Origin: Micromonospora echinospora
GTDB taxonomy: Bacteria > Actinomycetota > Actinomycetes > Mycobacteriales > Micromonosporaceae
Length of the DNA stretch: 64,000 bases
Reading direction: 5' to 3'
Assembly (NCBI RefSeq): GCF_014203425.1
Contig: NZ_JACHJC010000001.1
Location: forward strand, 3,870,001-3,934,000
The stretch's first letter is position 1, and each line of letters starts with the position of its first letter. The notes under the pieces were generated by a model. The model ran no database searches. It worked only from the letters and a program-made list of their open reading frames with translations, and was not told where the DNA came from. A program made the position numbers and the translations under genes. This document shows positions 34,059 through 42,187 of the stretch, one piece after another.

Positions 34059-34811
34059 ATGGTCAGGACGTTCGAGGAACTCGTCGCCGAAGCCGAGGCA
34101 GCGCCGGTCGAGGGCTGGGGTTTCGACTGGCTGCGCGACCGGGCCACCGAGGAGCGCCCGTCCTGGGGGTACGCGCGCCTCGTCGGCGACCGGATGGCCG
34201 CCGTGAAGGCGGCGCTCGACATCGACACCGGCGGGGGAGAGGTGCTCGCCGAGGTGCCCGTGCCGCCGCCGCTGCTGGTCGCCACCGAGGCGTGGCCGCC
34301 GAACGTGCCGGTGGCCCGGCGCAACCTTCTCCCGCTCGGCGCGACAGTGGTGCGGGTGGCCGACCGCCCGCCGCTGCCGTTCCGGGACGCCACGTTCGAC
34401 CTGGTGGTGAGCCGTCACCCGGTGCACACCTGGTGGGACGAGGTGGCCCGGGTGCTGCGGCCCGGCGGCGCCTACCTGTCCCAGCAGATCGGCCCCGGCA
34501 CGGTGCGGGAGCTGAGCGAGGCGATCCTCGGGCCGCTGCCGCCGCCGGAGCACCGCCACCCGGAGGTGGCTGTCGCCGACGCGCGGGCCGCCGGGCTGAC
34601 AGTCGTCGACCTGCGCGAGGCCACGCTGTGCACCGTCTTCCACGACGTCGGCGCGGTGGTCTGGTTCCTGCGCAAGGTGGTCTGGACGGTGCCCGGCTTC
34701 ACTGTGGGCCGCTACCGGGACGAGTTGCGCCGCCTGGACGAGCGGATCCGGTCCGAGGGGCCGTTCGTCGCGTACGCCCGCCGGTTCCTCATCGAGGCGC
34801 GCCGGGACTGA
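34059..34811 (+). CDS. Class I SAM-dependent methyltransferase-like protein
   Basis: 250 aa. Motif I region reads GGGEVLAEVPVPPPLLVATEAWPPNV, then FRDATFDLVVSRHPVHTWWDEVARVLRPGGAYLSQQIG (motifs IV-V of class I methyltransferases). The glycine-rich SAM loop is GGGE, close to but shorter than E/DxGxGxG, so activity is likely but not assured. Substrate unknown. Its last 23 bp overlap the end of the convergent DUF3500 gene. Confidence 0.78.
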   Translation: MVRTFEELVAEAEAAPVEGWGFDWLRDRATEERPSWGYARLVGDRMAAVKAALDIDTGGGEVLAEVPVPPPLLVATEAWPPNVPVARRNLLPLGATVVRVADRPPLPFRDATFDLVVSRHPVHTWWDEVARVLRPGGAYLSQQIGPGTVRELSEAILGPLPPPEHRHPEVAVADARAAGLTVVDLREATLCTVFHDVGAVVWFLRKVVWTVPGFTVGRYRDELRRLDERIRSEGPFVAYARRFLIEARRD

Positions 34812-35745
34812 GCGGGCCGGGCCGGTGGGCGGCGGCGTGGTGCGCGGCCAGCACGTCGGCGCCGAAGTCCCCGGCCGGGCGGCGCAGCACGGTGTGCGCG
34901 TGGTTGCCGTCGTCGGTGGTGTTGTCGTACTCGATGAGCAGGTCCTCGCCCTGCACGCGGTAGTAGTGCCGCCGGCCCGGCTCGACCGGGCCGGCCCAGG
35001 CGAAGTGCAGCTCGCCGTCGTCGAGCCGGGCGGCCTCCCGGGCCGCCAGCTCCGGCGGGAGCCGGTCCAGGTAGAGGGCGACCAGCCGGTCGAGCAGCGC
35101 CCGGCCGGTCGCTCCGAGCCGCCCCCGGGGTACGCCGAGCGGGTCGAGCCGGCCGGGCGCGGTGGCCCGGGTCGCGCTGATGATGTCGGCGGGCGCCTCG
35201 TCGGCGACGATCGCGGCGGACCGGCCGCCCGGACCGAGCGCGTCGAGCAGCTCCCGGGCCAGGTCCTCCTCCGGGCCGAGCGGCCGGGTCACCGGGCGGC
35301 CGGCGTGCCGGACGGTGGCCGGGTTGGCGCCGAGGAAGACCGGCGCGGGGGAGACCTGGTCGTCGGCGACTGTCATGCTCACCGACAGGTGGTGTCCCTC
35401 GAACCGCCAGGCCCAGCTGTCGTCGCGGTCCGGGTCGCCGAAGACGGCCACCCAGTAGTCGCCGCTGTGCCGCCCGCGCCGCCACCCCTCGGCCCGGTCG
35501 AGCACCTCTTCCAGGGCCATCACGGTCATGGCCTGCGCGTACGCGGCCGGGCTGAGCGCGGTGGCGAGCAGCCGGTGTGCGGCCTTGCGCGCGGTGACGT
35601 CCAGGCCGTCGAGCGCGACGCCGGGCCGGGGCCGCGGCCGGTACTCCAGCCACCGCCGGGCCGGCTCGTCGTCGAAGGCGTGCCGGGCGGCGTCGCGGGC
35701 GGGCTCGTCCAGCGCGGCCAGGAACGCCGCCGCGGCCGTGCGCAT
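34789..35745 (-). CDS. DUF3500 family protein
   Basis: 318 aa. AAAFLAALDEPARDAARHAFDDEPARRWLEYRPRPRPGVALDGL, SGDYWVAVFGDPDRDDSWAWRFEGHHLSVSMTV and GQ-like HYYRVQGEDLLIEYDNTTDDGNHAHTVLR are the conserved blocks of DUF3500, a widespread family without a proven function. The His-rich GHHLS and NHAHTV segments could bind metal. ATG 35745 and GTG 35769 are both possible starts; neither has a strong Shine-Dalgarno. Confidence 0.82.
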   Translation of the reverse strand: MRTAAAAFLAALDEPARDAARHAFDDEPARRWLEYRPRPRPGVALDGLDVTARKAAHRLLATALSPAAYAQAMTVMALEEVLDRAEGWRRGRHSGDYWVAVFGDPDRDDSWAWRFEGHHLSVSMTVADDQVSPAPVFLGANPATVRHAGRPVTRPLGPEEDLARELLDALGPGGRSAAIVADEAPADIISATRATAPGRLDPLGVPRGRLGATGRALLDRLVALYLDRLPPELAAREAARLDDGELHFAWAGPVEPGRRHYYRVQGEDLLIEYDNTTDDGNHAHTVLRRPAGDFGADVLAAHHAAAHRPGPLSPGAPR

Positions 35746-35792
35746 CCGCTCGGGTGCGGGATCCTCCACCGTCTCTGTATACCGCCTGGGGC

Positions 35793-36185
35793 TCACTCGC
35801 GGCCGAGCAGCGCCAGCATGTCGGGCAGTTCGAAGAACCGGGCGGTCTCGACAGCCGACGGGCCGCCGTGGTCCGGGTCGGCGCCGGCGTGCAGCAGCGC
35901 GCGGACCGCAGCCTCCTGGCGCCGGAACACCGCCGCGGCGAGCGCGGTCTGCCCCCTGTCGTTCACCCGGGCGGGGTCGGCGCCCCGGGCGAGCAGCGCG
36001 GTCACGGTGTCCGGGTGGGCGTGGTACGCGGCGAGGATCAGCAGCGTGTCGCCCTTGGCGTTGGTGAGGTTGACCGGCAGCCCGGCGTCCACGTTGGCCG
36101 CCAGTTCCTCGGTGGCGCCGGCCCGGGCCAGGTCGAACATCCGGTGGGCGAAGGCGATGGTCTCGTCGTCGAGTTCGTCGGGCAT
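35793..36185 (-). CDS. Ankyrin-repeat protein
   Basis: 130 aa, about three ankyrin repeats: GLPVNLTNAKGDTLLILAAYHAHPDTVTALLARGAD, PARVNDRGQTALAAAVFRRQEAAVRALLHAGAD, PDHGGPSAVETARFFELPDMLALLG. Protein-interaction module, cytosolic, no signal peptide. Similar small ankyrin proteins are common single genes in actinobacteria. Partner unknown. Confidence 0.88.
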   Translation of the reverse strand: MPDELDDETIAFAHRMFDLARAGATEELAANVDAGLPVNLTNAKGDTLLILAAYHAHPDTVTALLARGADPARVNDRGQTALAAAVFRRQEAAVRALLHAGADPDHGGPSAVETARFFELPDMLALLGRE

Positions 36186-36255
36186 CCGCCCAGGCTATGG
36201 CGTCGTGGCCGGACGCGCCTGGTAGCTTGCGCAGCCGGGCACGGGAGGCGCGCAC

Positions 36256-36633
36256 ATGGACGATCGGGTGTACGTCGGCAACGCGGCGGTGGACGGCGCG
36301 ACCGACGCGGGCTGGCTGCTGGGCCACTTCAAGCCGGCCGGCGACGTGCGGCACAGCACCGACGTGGAGGTGAAGTGGGGCGTGCACCCGGCGGGGGAGA
36401 GCCGGTCCCGGTGGGCCACCGGTGAGCGGCGTACCGCCCTGCTGGTGCTGATCAGCGGGGCGTTCCGGATCGAGCTGCCGGATCGCACGGTGGTGCTGCG
36501 CGCGCCCGGCGACTACGTGGTGTGGGGCCGGGGCGTGGACCACTCCTGGTACGCGGAGCGGGAGTCCACGGTGCTCACCGTCCGCTGGCCGTCGGTGCCC
36601 GGGTACCGGGTGGACCCGCCGGTCCGCCGCTGA
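36256..36633 (+). CDS. Cupin-like small protein
   Basis: 125 aa. Single cupin-type barrel: HSTDVEVKWGVHPAGESRSRW... TALLVLISGAFRIELPDRTVVLRAPGDYVVWGRGVDHSWYAERESTVLTVRW. Similar proteins are often labelled signal peptidase I in databases, but there is no membrane anchor or Ser/Lys dyad, so I call it a cupin. His residues in KWGVH and GVDHSW could form a metal site. Role unknown. Confidence 0.75.
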   Translation: MDDRVYVGNAAVDGATDAGWLLGHFKPAGDVRHSTDVEVKWGVHPAGESRSRWATGERRTALLVLISGAFRIELPDRTVVLRAPGDYVVWGRGVDHSWYAERESTVLTVRWPSVPGYRVDPPVRR

Positions 36634-36660
36634 GCCGCGCCCGGCGTCCCAGTATCTGGT

Positions 36661-36703
36661 ATTACCTACTAAACCTATAGGCTTTGCCGTCTAGGCTGGT
36701 GGG
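36661..36703. promoter_or_regulatory. AT-rich candidate operator upstream of cysteine dioxygenase
   Basis: A 25-bp stretch (36655-36683) is unusually AT-rich for this genome and contains CCTACTAAACCTATAGG (36665-36681), with CCTA/TAGG ends and the perfect palindrome CCTATAGG (36674-36681). TAGGCT at 36692-36697 may be the -10. Likely binding site of a sulfur- or cysteine-responsive regulator; the regulator is not identified. Confidence 0.45.
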
Positions 36704-36738
36704 GCACATCCGCTCCGCACCGTGAGGACGCCCCGCCG

Positions 36739-37191
36739 ATGACCAGCACCGTTCCCGCCGATCTGCTCGCTGCTGCCGCCCGCTGGGCCGACCCCGCCCG
36801 CTGGCCGGTGCCGCTGCGCTTCGACGCGTCCGAGCGGTGGTACGCCCGCCTGGACGCCGGCGACGAGCACGAGGTGTGGGCGCTGAGCTGGCTGCCCGGA
36901 CAGGGCACCGGCCTGCACGACCACGGCGGCTGCGCCGGCGCCTTCCTGGTCGTGGCCGGCGTGCTCACCGAGGAGACGGTCAGCGGCGCGCGGCTGCGCC
37001 CGCACCGCCTCGCCGCCGGGACCGGCCGGCGCTTCGGCGCCCGGCACGTGCACCAGGTCACTAACCACGGCGACGAGCCCGCCGTGAGCGTGCACGTGTA
37101 CCGGCCGGCGCTGACCCGGATGACCCGCTACCACCTCGTCGCCGGCCGGCTCCAGGTCGCCGAGGTGGCCGAAGCCGGCGTGGCCTGGTGA
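36739..37191 (+). CDS. Cysteine dioxygenase
   Basis: 150 aa, type I CDO cupin. Oxidises cysteine to cysteine sulfinate with O2 at a mononuclear 3-His iron. Iron-binding HDH at about 56-58 (GTGLHDHGGCAGAFLVVAGVL) and the third His in RHVHQVTNHG (about 101-107) are visible; the Tyr of VHVYRP is also conserved. Overlaps by frame context a rhodanese gene 38 bp downstream, a common actinobacterial CDO-rhodanese pair for sulfur disposal. Confidence 0.9.
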   Translation: MTSTVPADLLAAAARWADPARWPVPLRFDASERWYARLDAGDEHEVWALSWLPGQGTGLHDHGGCAGAFLVVAGVLTEETVSGARLRPHRLAAGTGRRFGARHVHQVTNHGDEPAVSVHVYRPALTRMTRYHLVAGRLQVAEVAEAGVAW

Positions 37192-37229
37192 CCAGCCCCC
37201 GCAACCCCGACGAACGGAAGGACGCCACG

Positions 37230-37724
37230 ATGGCGCAGACCCCCACCACCGCGACCGAGCGCTGTCCGGTCCCGCCGCCCGGCTCGCGGGGCATCGACGA
37301 GATCCTCGCCGCCGCCCGGGCCCGCCTGCGCCGCCTCGACCCGGAACAGGCGCACCTGGCGTGCCGGACCGGCGCGCTGCTGGTGGACATCCGCCCGGCC
37401 GCCCAGCGCGCCGCGCAGGGCACAGTGCCCGGCGCGCTCGTCGTCGAGCGCAACGTGCTGGAGTGGCGCTTCGACCCGCGCTGCGCCGCCCGCCTGCCGC
37501 AGGCGGTCGACTACGACGTCCCGGTGATCGTGCTCTGCCAGGAGGGCTACACCTCGTCGCTGGCCGCCGCCGCGCTCCAGGACATCGGCCTGCGCCGCGC
37601 CACCGACGTCGTCGGCGGCTTCGCCGCCTGGCACATCGCCGGCCTGCCCACGCTCGGTCCCACCCCGCCGACCCGACCCTCGTCCGCCGCGCCCCCGGTC
37701 ACCGCCGGAGGGGCGCTCCGCTGA
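37230..37724 (+). CDS. Rhodanese-like sulfurtransferase
   Basis: 164 aa. Rhodanese fold with ALLVDIRPAAQRAAQGTVPGALVVERNVLEW and active loop LCQEGYTSSLAAAAL (catalytic Cys, CxxGxxS), then VGGFAAWHIAGLP. Moves sulfane sulfur, likely downstream of cysteine oxidation. ATG 37230 chosen for GGAAGG 8 nt upstream; a GTG at 37188 overlapping the CDO stop is an alternative giving 14 more residues. Operon with cysteine dioxygenase. Confidence 0.88.
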   Translation: MAQTPTTATERCPVPPPGSRGIDEILAAARARLRRLDPEQAHLACRTGALLVDIRPAAQRAAQGTVPGALVVERNVLEWRFDPRCAARLPQAVDYDVPVIVLCQEGYTSSLAAAALQDIGLRRATDVVGGFAAWHIAGLPTLGPTPPTRPSSAAPPVTAGGALR

Positions 37725-37776
37725 CCGTCCCGCCACGACCGGCGGGGCGGGGCGACCGCCCGCACAGGAGGCTCCC

Positions 37777-38340
37777 ATGTCCGTCGTCGCCCTCACCACC
37801 CGTCCGGCCCGATCGGGCCGCCCCGACCGGGCAGTGCCGCCCCGGCCGCGTACCGCGCCGACCGTGACCATCACCCTCGACCTGGGCAGCGGCCCGCTGA
37901 CGCCGGGCCTGGCCCGCCTGGCCGAGCTGCTGGACGAACTGGCCGCCTCCGGCGAGGCGGTGGTCGGCCCGGACGAGCACCGGGCCGCCCGTACCGTGCT
38001 CGGCCTGCGCCGCCCCGCCACCGCGTCGCCGCCGGTCGGCGGCCTGCGCATCCTCACCGGCACCCGCCGGGTCCGGCTCGGCGACACCGAGATTACGCTC
38101 ACCCGGATCGAGTACGACCTGCTGCTCTTCCTCGCCGAGCACCCGCGCCGGGTGTTCACCCGGCTGCAACTGCTCGCCAACGTCTGGGGCTACGAGCACG
38201 CGGTGGCGCGCACTGTCGACGTCCACGTCCGCCGGCTGCGGGCCAAGTTCGGGCCGGACACACCGCTGGTCACCACCGTCTACGGCGTCGGCTACCGCCT
38301 CGCCGACGACGCCGCGATCACCGTGGACCGCGACGCCTGA
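37777..38340 (+). CDS. Receiver-less OmpR-type winged-helix regulator, copy 1
   Basis: 187 aa. The C-terminal half (about 90-180) is a Trans_reg_C winged helix (RLGDTEITLTRIEYDLLLFLAEHPRRVFTRLQLLANVWGYEHAVARTVDVHVRRLRAKFG). No receiver domain; instead about 85 residues including TVTITLDLGSGPLTPGLARLAELLDELAASGEAVV precede it. CAGGAGG before ATG. A full-length paralogue follows at 38632. Fifty bp after the rhodanese gene, so possibly co-transcribed with the sulfur genes. Confidence 0.85.
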   Translation: MSVVALTTRPARSGRPDRAVPPRPRTAPTVTITLDLGSGPLTPGLARLAELLDELAASGEAVVGPDEHRAARTVLGLRRPATASPPVGGLRILTGTRRVRLGDTEITLTRIEYDLLLFLAEHPRRVFTRLQLLANVWGYEHAVARTVDVHVRRLRAKFGPDTPLVTTVYGVGYRLADDAAITVDRDA

Positions 38341-38631
38341 CCTGCCTTCGGCCCGCACGCGGCGCACCCGACGACGGGTGCGCCGCGTTCACGTTCAGGA
38401 CGCATCCGCCATTGTGAACCGCCGGGGAGACCCCCCGTACCGTCCCGGAACGGCGCTCTGCTGTAATCAACGGGCCTCGCACGCAGAGCGAGCGCACGGC
38501 TCCGATGTGTTCGTCAAATGTCACATTCATGCAACGCAGCCGCCTCTTGACCCTCGCAGAGACGCCGGGAAGCATCGATGAGGCGGCGTCCCGGGCCGTG
38601 GGGAGATACCCGGACCAGCCCAAGGAGGACC
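38341..38631. other. 291-bp gap between the two wHTH genes
   Basis: Holds the terminator at 38357-38388, then a relatively AT-rich stretch. TGTAAT at 38462-38467 is a fair -10, and TTGACC at 38546-38551 the best -35-like hexamer, but they do not pair with each other. So copy 2 likely has its own promoter, position uncertain. No ORF or RNA gene seen. Confidence 0.4.
38357..38388. terminator. Hairpin terminator after wHTH copy 1
   Basis: Perfect 14-bp stem ACGCGGCGCACCCG (38357-38370) / 38375-38388 with ACGA loop, 17 bp past the stop. Confidence 0.75.
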
Positions 38632-39237
38632 ATGTCGGTCAGCCCCGCCTCGTCGCGCGCCGGATGGCATACGTCCCAACCCGCGGTCCCCGGTCGTCCC
38701 CCCGGCGGCCAGCGTCGTCCCGCCAACACCGCCGCGCCCATGCTCACCGTCACGCTGACCATCCCACTGGCCTGTGAGGAGTCGCTCACCCCGGCCGCGC
38801 GCCGGCTGCTCGACGCCGCCCGCGAGATGCTCGAACGCGGCGACGCGGTGGTCACCGCCGCCGTACCGGCCGAGCGCCGGCCCGACGCCGTACCGTCCGG
38901 CCGCGCGCCGTCCCGGCCGCTGGCCCCGACCATCCCGACCCTGCACATCCTGGCCGCGTCCCGGTCGGTGCTGCGCGACGGCGAGCCGCTGCCGCTGACC
39001 CGCCTGGAGTTCGACCTGCTGCTGCACCTGGTCGCCCACCCGCGCCGGGTGTTCACCCGGCTGCAACTGCTCAACGCGGTCTGGGGGTACGAGCACGCCG
39101 GCGTCCGCACCGTCGACGTGCACGTCCGCCGGCTGCGCGGCAAGGTCGGCGTGGACGTCCCGCTGGTCACCACCGTCTACGGCGTCGGCTACCGGCTCGC
39201 CGACGACGCCCGCGTGACCATCGACCGCACCGGCTGA
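38632..39237 (+). CDS. Receiver-less OmpR-type winged-helix regulator, copy 2
   Basis: 201 aa. Same plan as the gene at 37777: N-terminal basic, Pro-rich tail, MLTVTLTIPLACEESLTPAARRLLDAAREMLERGDAVV block, then a winged helix nearly identical to copy 1 through PRRVFTRLQLL...VWGYEHA, RTVDVHVRRLR and PLVTTVYGVGYRLADDA. Clear tandem paralogues. ATG 38632 chosen for AAGGAGG just upstream (spacing of three is short). No receiver or cognate kinase is visible. Confidence 0.85.
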   Translation: MSVSPASSRAGWHTSQPAVPGRPPGGQRRPANTAAPMLTVTLTIPLACEESLTPAARRLLDAAREMLERGDAVVTAAVPAERRPDAVPSGRAPSRPLAPTIPTLHILAASRSVLRDGEPLPLTRLEFDLLLHLVAHPRRVFTRLQLLNAVWGYEHAGVRTVDVHVRRLRGKVGVDVPLVTTVYGVGYRLADDARVTIDRTG

Positions 39238-39335
39238 CCACCCGGGACACCACGCGCCGATCGCCGCCGGACGGAGCCCCGACCGCCCGGACGATCCATG
39301 TGGTGACCCGCCCGCCCGCGCGGCACGATGGGGCG

Positions 39336-39965
39336 ATGCGTGTCCGCCCGATCAGCCCCGACCGGCTCGTCACCGAGCTGGCCGGGCGTCTCGTCAGCAC
39401 CGGGACGCCCGGCCGGCTGCGGGTCGCCGTCGACGGCCCGCCCGCCGCCGGGCCGGACGCGCTCGCCGAAGCCCTCGTCGACCCGCTGCGCGCCGCCGGC
39501 CGGCCGGTGCTGCACGTACGCGCCGACGACTTCCTCCGCCCCGCCTCGGTCCGGCTGGAGCACGGCCGCACCAACCCCGACGCGTACTACGAAGGCTGGC
39601 TCGACGAGCCCGGGCTGCGCCGCGAGGTGCTCGACCCGGCCGGCCCGGGCGGCTCGGGCCGGCTGCTGCCGTCGCTCTGGGACGCCGCCGCCGACCGGGC
39701 CAGCCGGGCCGCGTACGTGGATCTGCCGCCCGGCGGGGTGGTCCTGGTCAGCGGCGCGCTGCTGCTCGGCGGCGCGTTGCCGTTCGACGTCACGGTCCAT
39801 CTCGCGCTGTCCCCGGCGGCGCTGGCGCGACGTACCGACCCGGCGCTGCGCTGGACGCTGCCCGCCTTCGCCCGCTACGCCGACGAGGTGGTCCCCGCGT
39901 CCTTCGCCGACGTGGTGGTCCGGGCCGACGACCCGCGTCGCCCGGCGCTCGTCGAGGCGGCCTGA
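39336..39965 (+). CDS. Uridine kinase-like protein with degenerate P-loop
   Basis: 209 aa. Overall layout of the uridine kinase/PRK family: LRVAVDGPPAAGPDALAEALV in the Walker A position, VLHVRADDFLRPASVRLEHGRTNPDAYYEGWLDEPGL (substrate region), GGVVLVSGALLLGG and HLALSPAALARRTDPALRWTLPAFARYADEV (lid). The P-loop reads GPPAAGPD: the Lys and Ser/Thr of GxxxxGK[ST] are Pro and Asp. Catalysis by the normal mechanism looks lost; a regulatory or binding role is possible. Actinobacterial relatives are annotated as uridine kinase. Confidence 0.75.
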   Translation: MRVRPISPDRLVTELAGRLVSTGTPGRLRVAVDGPPAAGPDALAEALVDPLRAAGRPVLHVRADDFLRPASVRLEHGRTNPDAYYEGWLDEPGLRREVLDPAGPGGSGRLLPSLWDAAADRASRAAYVDLPPGGVVLVSGALLLGGALPFDVTVHLALSPAALARRTDPALRWTLPAFARYADEVVPASFADVVVRADDPRRPALVEAA

Positions 39966-40007
39966 CCAGCGGTTCCGGACTCACCGGAAACACTCAGGAA
40001 ACAGCCG

Positions 40008-40033
40008 GTTTGGCCTGCCGTGGGCGGGGGTAA
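40008..40033 (+). promoter_or_regulatory. Sigma-B/F-type promoter of DksA/TraR gene
   Basis: GGTTTG with GTTT at 40008-40011, 16-bp spacer, GGGTAA at 40028-40033. Predicted leader about 108 nt, which contains a GC-rich potential hairpin around 40096-40122. Confidence 0.6.
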
Positions 40034-40147
40034 TCGCCCGGCTCACAGAGCACGGGTGATCTCGTCGCCCGCGCTTTCACAGTCGGACCGGGTCCGGGGC
40101 GCTGGCCGCCCCGGTCCGGTATGAGGACGTAGGAAAGGCAGGCAGCG

Positions 40148-40546
40148 ATGCTCGTCCACGACACGACAGCCACCGGCCGCTCCCAGGCGGAGGCCGACCA
40201 GATCCGGCAGTCCCTGCGGTCGCGGTACGACGAGCTGACCGCCGAGTACGAGCAGACGCTGGCGCAGAGCCACGTGCTGCGGCTGGTCGAGGTCGGCGAC
40301 ACCGCCGGCGACGACCAGGCCGACAGCGGCACCAAGACCGCCGAGCGGGACACGGCGCAGTCGCTGCTGCGCACCATCCTGGAACGGCGGGCGCAGTTCG
40401 AGCACGCGCTGACCCGCCTGGACGAGGGCACCTACGGCTTCTGCGAGGGCTGCACCGCCCCGATCCCGGTGGAGCGGCTGGAGATATTCCCGTCCGCCAC
40501 CTCCTGCGTGGCCTGCAAGCAGACCCGGGAGCGGCGGGCGGCCTGA
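40148..40546 (+). CDS. DksA/TraR-family zinc-finger transcription factor
   Basis: 132 aa. N-terminal coiled coil (RQSLRSRYDELTAEYEQTLAQ ... TAQSLLRTILERRAQFEHALTRL) and C-terminal C4 zinc finger GFCEGCTAPIPVERLEIFPSATSCVACKQ (CxxC-x17-CxxC). Members enter the RNA polymerase secondary channel to modulate initiation, often with ppGpp. Acidic tip region DTAGDDQADSG stands where DksA has DxxDxA. Under a sigma-B-type promoter, fitting a stress role. Confidence 0.9.
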   Translation: MLVHDTTATGRSQAEADQIRQSLRSRYDELTAEYEQTLAQSHVLRLVEVGDTAGDDQADSGTKTAERDTAQSLLRTILERRAQFEHALTRLDEGTYGFCEGCTAPIPVERLEIFPSATSCVACKQTRERRAA

Positions 40547-40594
40547 ACGACGATGTGGTTGCCGGTCGGTCCGCCGACGCGATGAACTCCCACC

Positions 40595-41464
40595 ATGGGT
40601 GAGATCAAGGTGGGCACCGCCTCATGGACCGACCGGACGCTGCTCGACTCCGGCTGGTATCCGGACAGCGCCGACACGCCGGAGCGCCGGCTGTCCTACT
40701 ACGCCCGGCAGTTCCCGCTGGTCGAGGTGGACGCCACCTACTACTCGCCGCCGGCCGAGCGCACCGCCCGGCTGTGGGCCGAGCGGACACCGGCCGGGTT
40801 CACCTTCAACGTCAAGGCGTTCAGCCTGCTGACCGGTCATCCCACCCGCGTCTCCGCGCTCTACAAGGACCTGCGCCCGGACACGGACAAGCGCAACGTC
40901 TACCCGGACGACCTGCCCGCGCAGGCGTACGAGGAGGTCTGGACGAGGTTCCTGTCCGCCCTGGACCCGCTCGTCGAGGCGGGCAAGCTGGGCGCGCTGC
41001 TGTTCCAGTTCCCGCCCTGGTTCACCATCAAGCGGGACAACAAGCAGTATCTGCTGGAGGTGGCCCGGCGCTGCGCGCCGCTGCGCCCGGTCTTCGAGTT
41101 CCGGCACGCCTCCTGGTTCGACGGTGACAACGCCGAGGAGACACTGGGTTTCCTGCGCGAGCACGAGCTGCCGTTCGTCTGCGTGGACATGCCGCAGGGA
41201 CACAAGTCGTCCATCCCCCCGGTGCTGGCGGCCACCGCGGACCTCGCGGTGGTGCGCTTCCACGGGCACAGCGACAAGTGGACGAGCAAGGACATCCACG
41301 AGAAGTTCGGCTACGACTATTCCAAGCGCGAGCTGCGCGACTGGGCGCCGAAACTGCGCGAGCTGGCCGGCGAGGCGGAACAGACCCACGTCCTGATGAA
41401 CAATTGCTACCGGGACTACGCCCAACGCAACGCCCGTACGCTCGTCGACCTGCTGGACGCCTGA
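40595..41464 (+). CDS. DUF72 domain protein (TIM-barrel), copy 1
   Basis: 289 aa. IKVGTASWTDRTLLDSGWYP, YYARQFPLVEVDATYYSPP, WAERTPAGFTFNVKAF, FEFRHASWF and VRFHGHSDKW are the conserved DUF72 blocks (YecE-like TIM barrel). Biochemical function unproven. Forty-eight bp after the DksA gene on the same strand, so probably co-transcribed. A second, diverged DUF72 gene lies at 42172 on the other strand. Confidence 0.88.
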   Translation: MGEIKVGTASWTDRTLLDSGWYPDSADTPERRLSYYARQFPLVEVDATYYSPPAERTARLWAERTPAGFTFNVKAFSLLTGHPTRVSALYKDLRPDTDKRNVYPDDLPAQAYEEVWTRFLSALDPLVEAGKLGALLFQFPPWFTIKRDNKQYLLEVARRCAPLRPVFEFRHASWFDGDNAEETLGFLREHELPFVCVDMPQGHKSSIPPVLAATADLAVVRFHGHSDKWTSKDIHEKFGYDYSKRELRDWAPKLRELAGEAEQTHVLMNNCYRDYAQRNARTLVDLLDA

Positions 41465-41570
41465 GCGGCTCACCCGCCGAGGGTGAGGCCGGCTCACCCG
41501 CCCGCGGCACAGCATGAGTGTGGACGCGCTCCGCCGGCCGGGCGGAGGCGCCGCGACGAGGAGGTGGGTC

Positions 41571-41753
41571 ATGACGGTACGGGTGGTGGCGGATCGACGC
41601 CGCGGTGGCGTACTGCACGTGGTCGGCAGCTCCGAGGCGCCTCGGCGGGCCGAACGGCCCGGCCGGTTCAGTCCGACCCGGTTGTGGCGGGGACCCAGCG
41701 GACCGCCGCGCCGTGCCGAAGACCGACGCTGGGAGACCGAAACCCGGGGGTGA
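41571..41753 (+). CDS. Small basic hypothetical protein
   Basis: 60 aa, Arg-rich (VRVVADRRRGGVLHVVGSSEAPRRAERPGRF...). The only support is a strong GAGGAGG 6 nt before ATG 41571 and the 5-bp gap to the DUF2267 start, which suggests translational coupling. No recognisable domain; could instead be a leader region. Confidence 0.4.
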   Translation: MTVRVVADRRRGGVLHVVGSSEAPRRAERPGRFSPTRLWRGPSGPPRRAEDRRWETETRG

Positions 41754-41758
41754 TCCCG

Positions 41759-42187
41759 ATGGCCGAACAGCTGTTGTCCGCGTTCGAGTCCTCGCTGGAC
41801 AAGACGAACGTGATCCTCAAGGAGATCGAGTCCGCGTACGGCTGGCCGAAGGACCAGCGCAACCAGTCCTACGCCGCGCTGCGTACGGTGCTGCACCTGC
41901 TGCGGGACCGGATGCCGGTGCAGGAGAGCGTCGAGTTCGCCCAGCAGTTGCCGGTGCTGGTGCGCGGCATCTACTTCGACGGCTGGCAGCCGGAGAACGT
42001 GCCGATCAAGCTGAACCGCGACGACTTCCTCTACGAGGTGCGCCAGGGCTTCCCGTACGACGTCGAAGGCGGCGCGCAGCGGGTGGTGCAGGTCGTGCTG
42101 GACACGTTGCGCCGGCACGTCACCCAGGGTGAGTGGCAGGACGTGAAGTCCACCATGCCGAAGGATCTGCGTCAGCTCATTCCCTGA
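41759..42187 (+). CDS. DUF2267 protein
   Basis: 142 aa. FESSLDKTNVILKEIESAYGWPKDQRNQSYAALRTVLHLLRDRMPVQESVEFAQQLPVLVRGIYFDGW and DDFLYEVRQGFP...AQRVVQVVLDTLRRHVTQGEWQDVKSTMPKDLRQLI match DUF2267, an all-helical family often encoded with stress genes. Function unknown. Its last 16 bp overlap the end of the convergent DUF72 copy 2. Confidence 0.88.
   Translation: MAEQLLSAFESSLDKTNVILKEIESAYGWPKDQRNQSYAALRTVLHLLRDRMPVQESVEFAQQLPVLVRGIYFDGWQPENVPIKLNRDDFLYEVRQGFPYDVEGGAQRVVQVVLDTLRRHVTQGEWQDVKSTMPKDLRQLIP

Noticed and set aside
36256..36633. Signal peptidase I
   Set aside because: Relatives are often so named, but the sequence has no membrane anchor or Ser/Lys catalytic pair and reads as a cupin.
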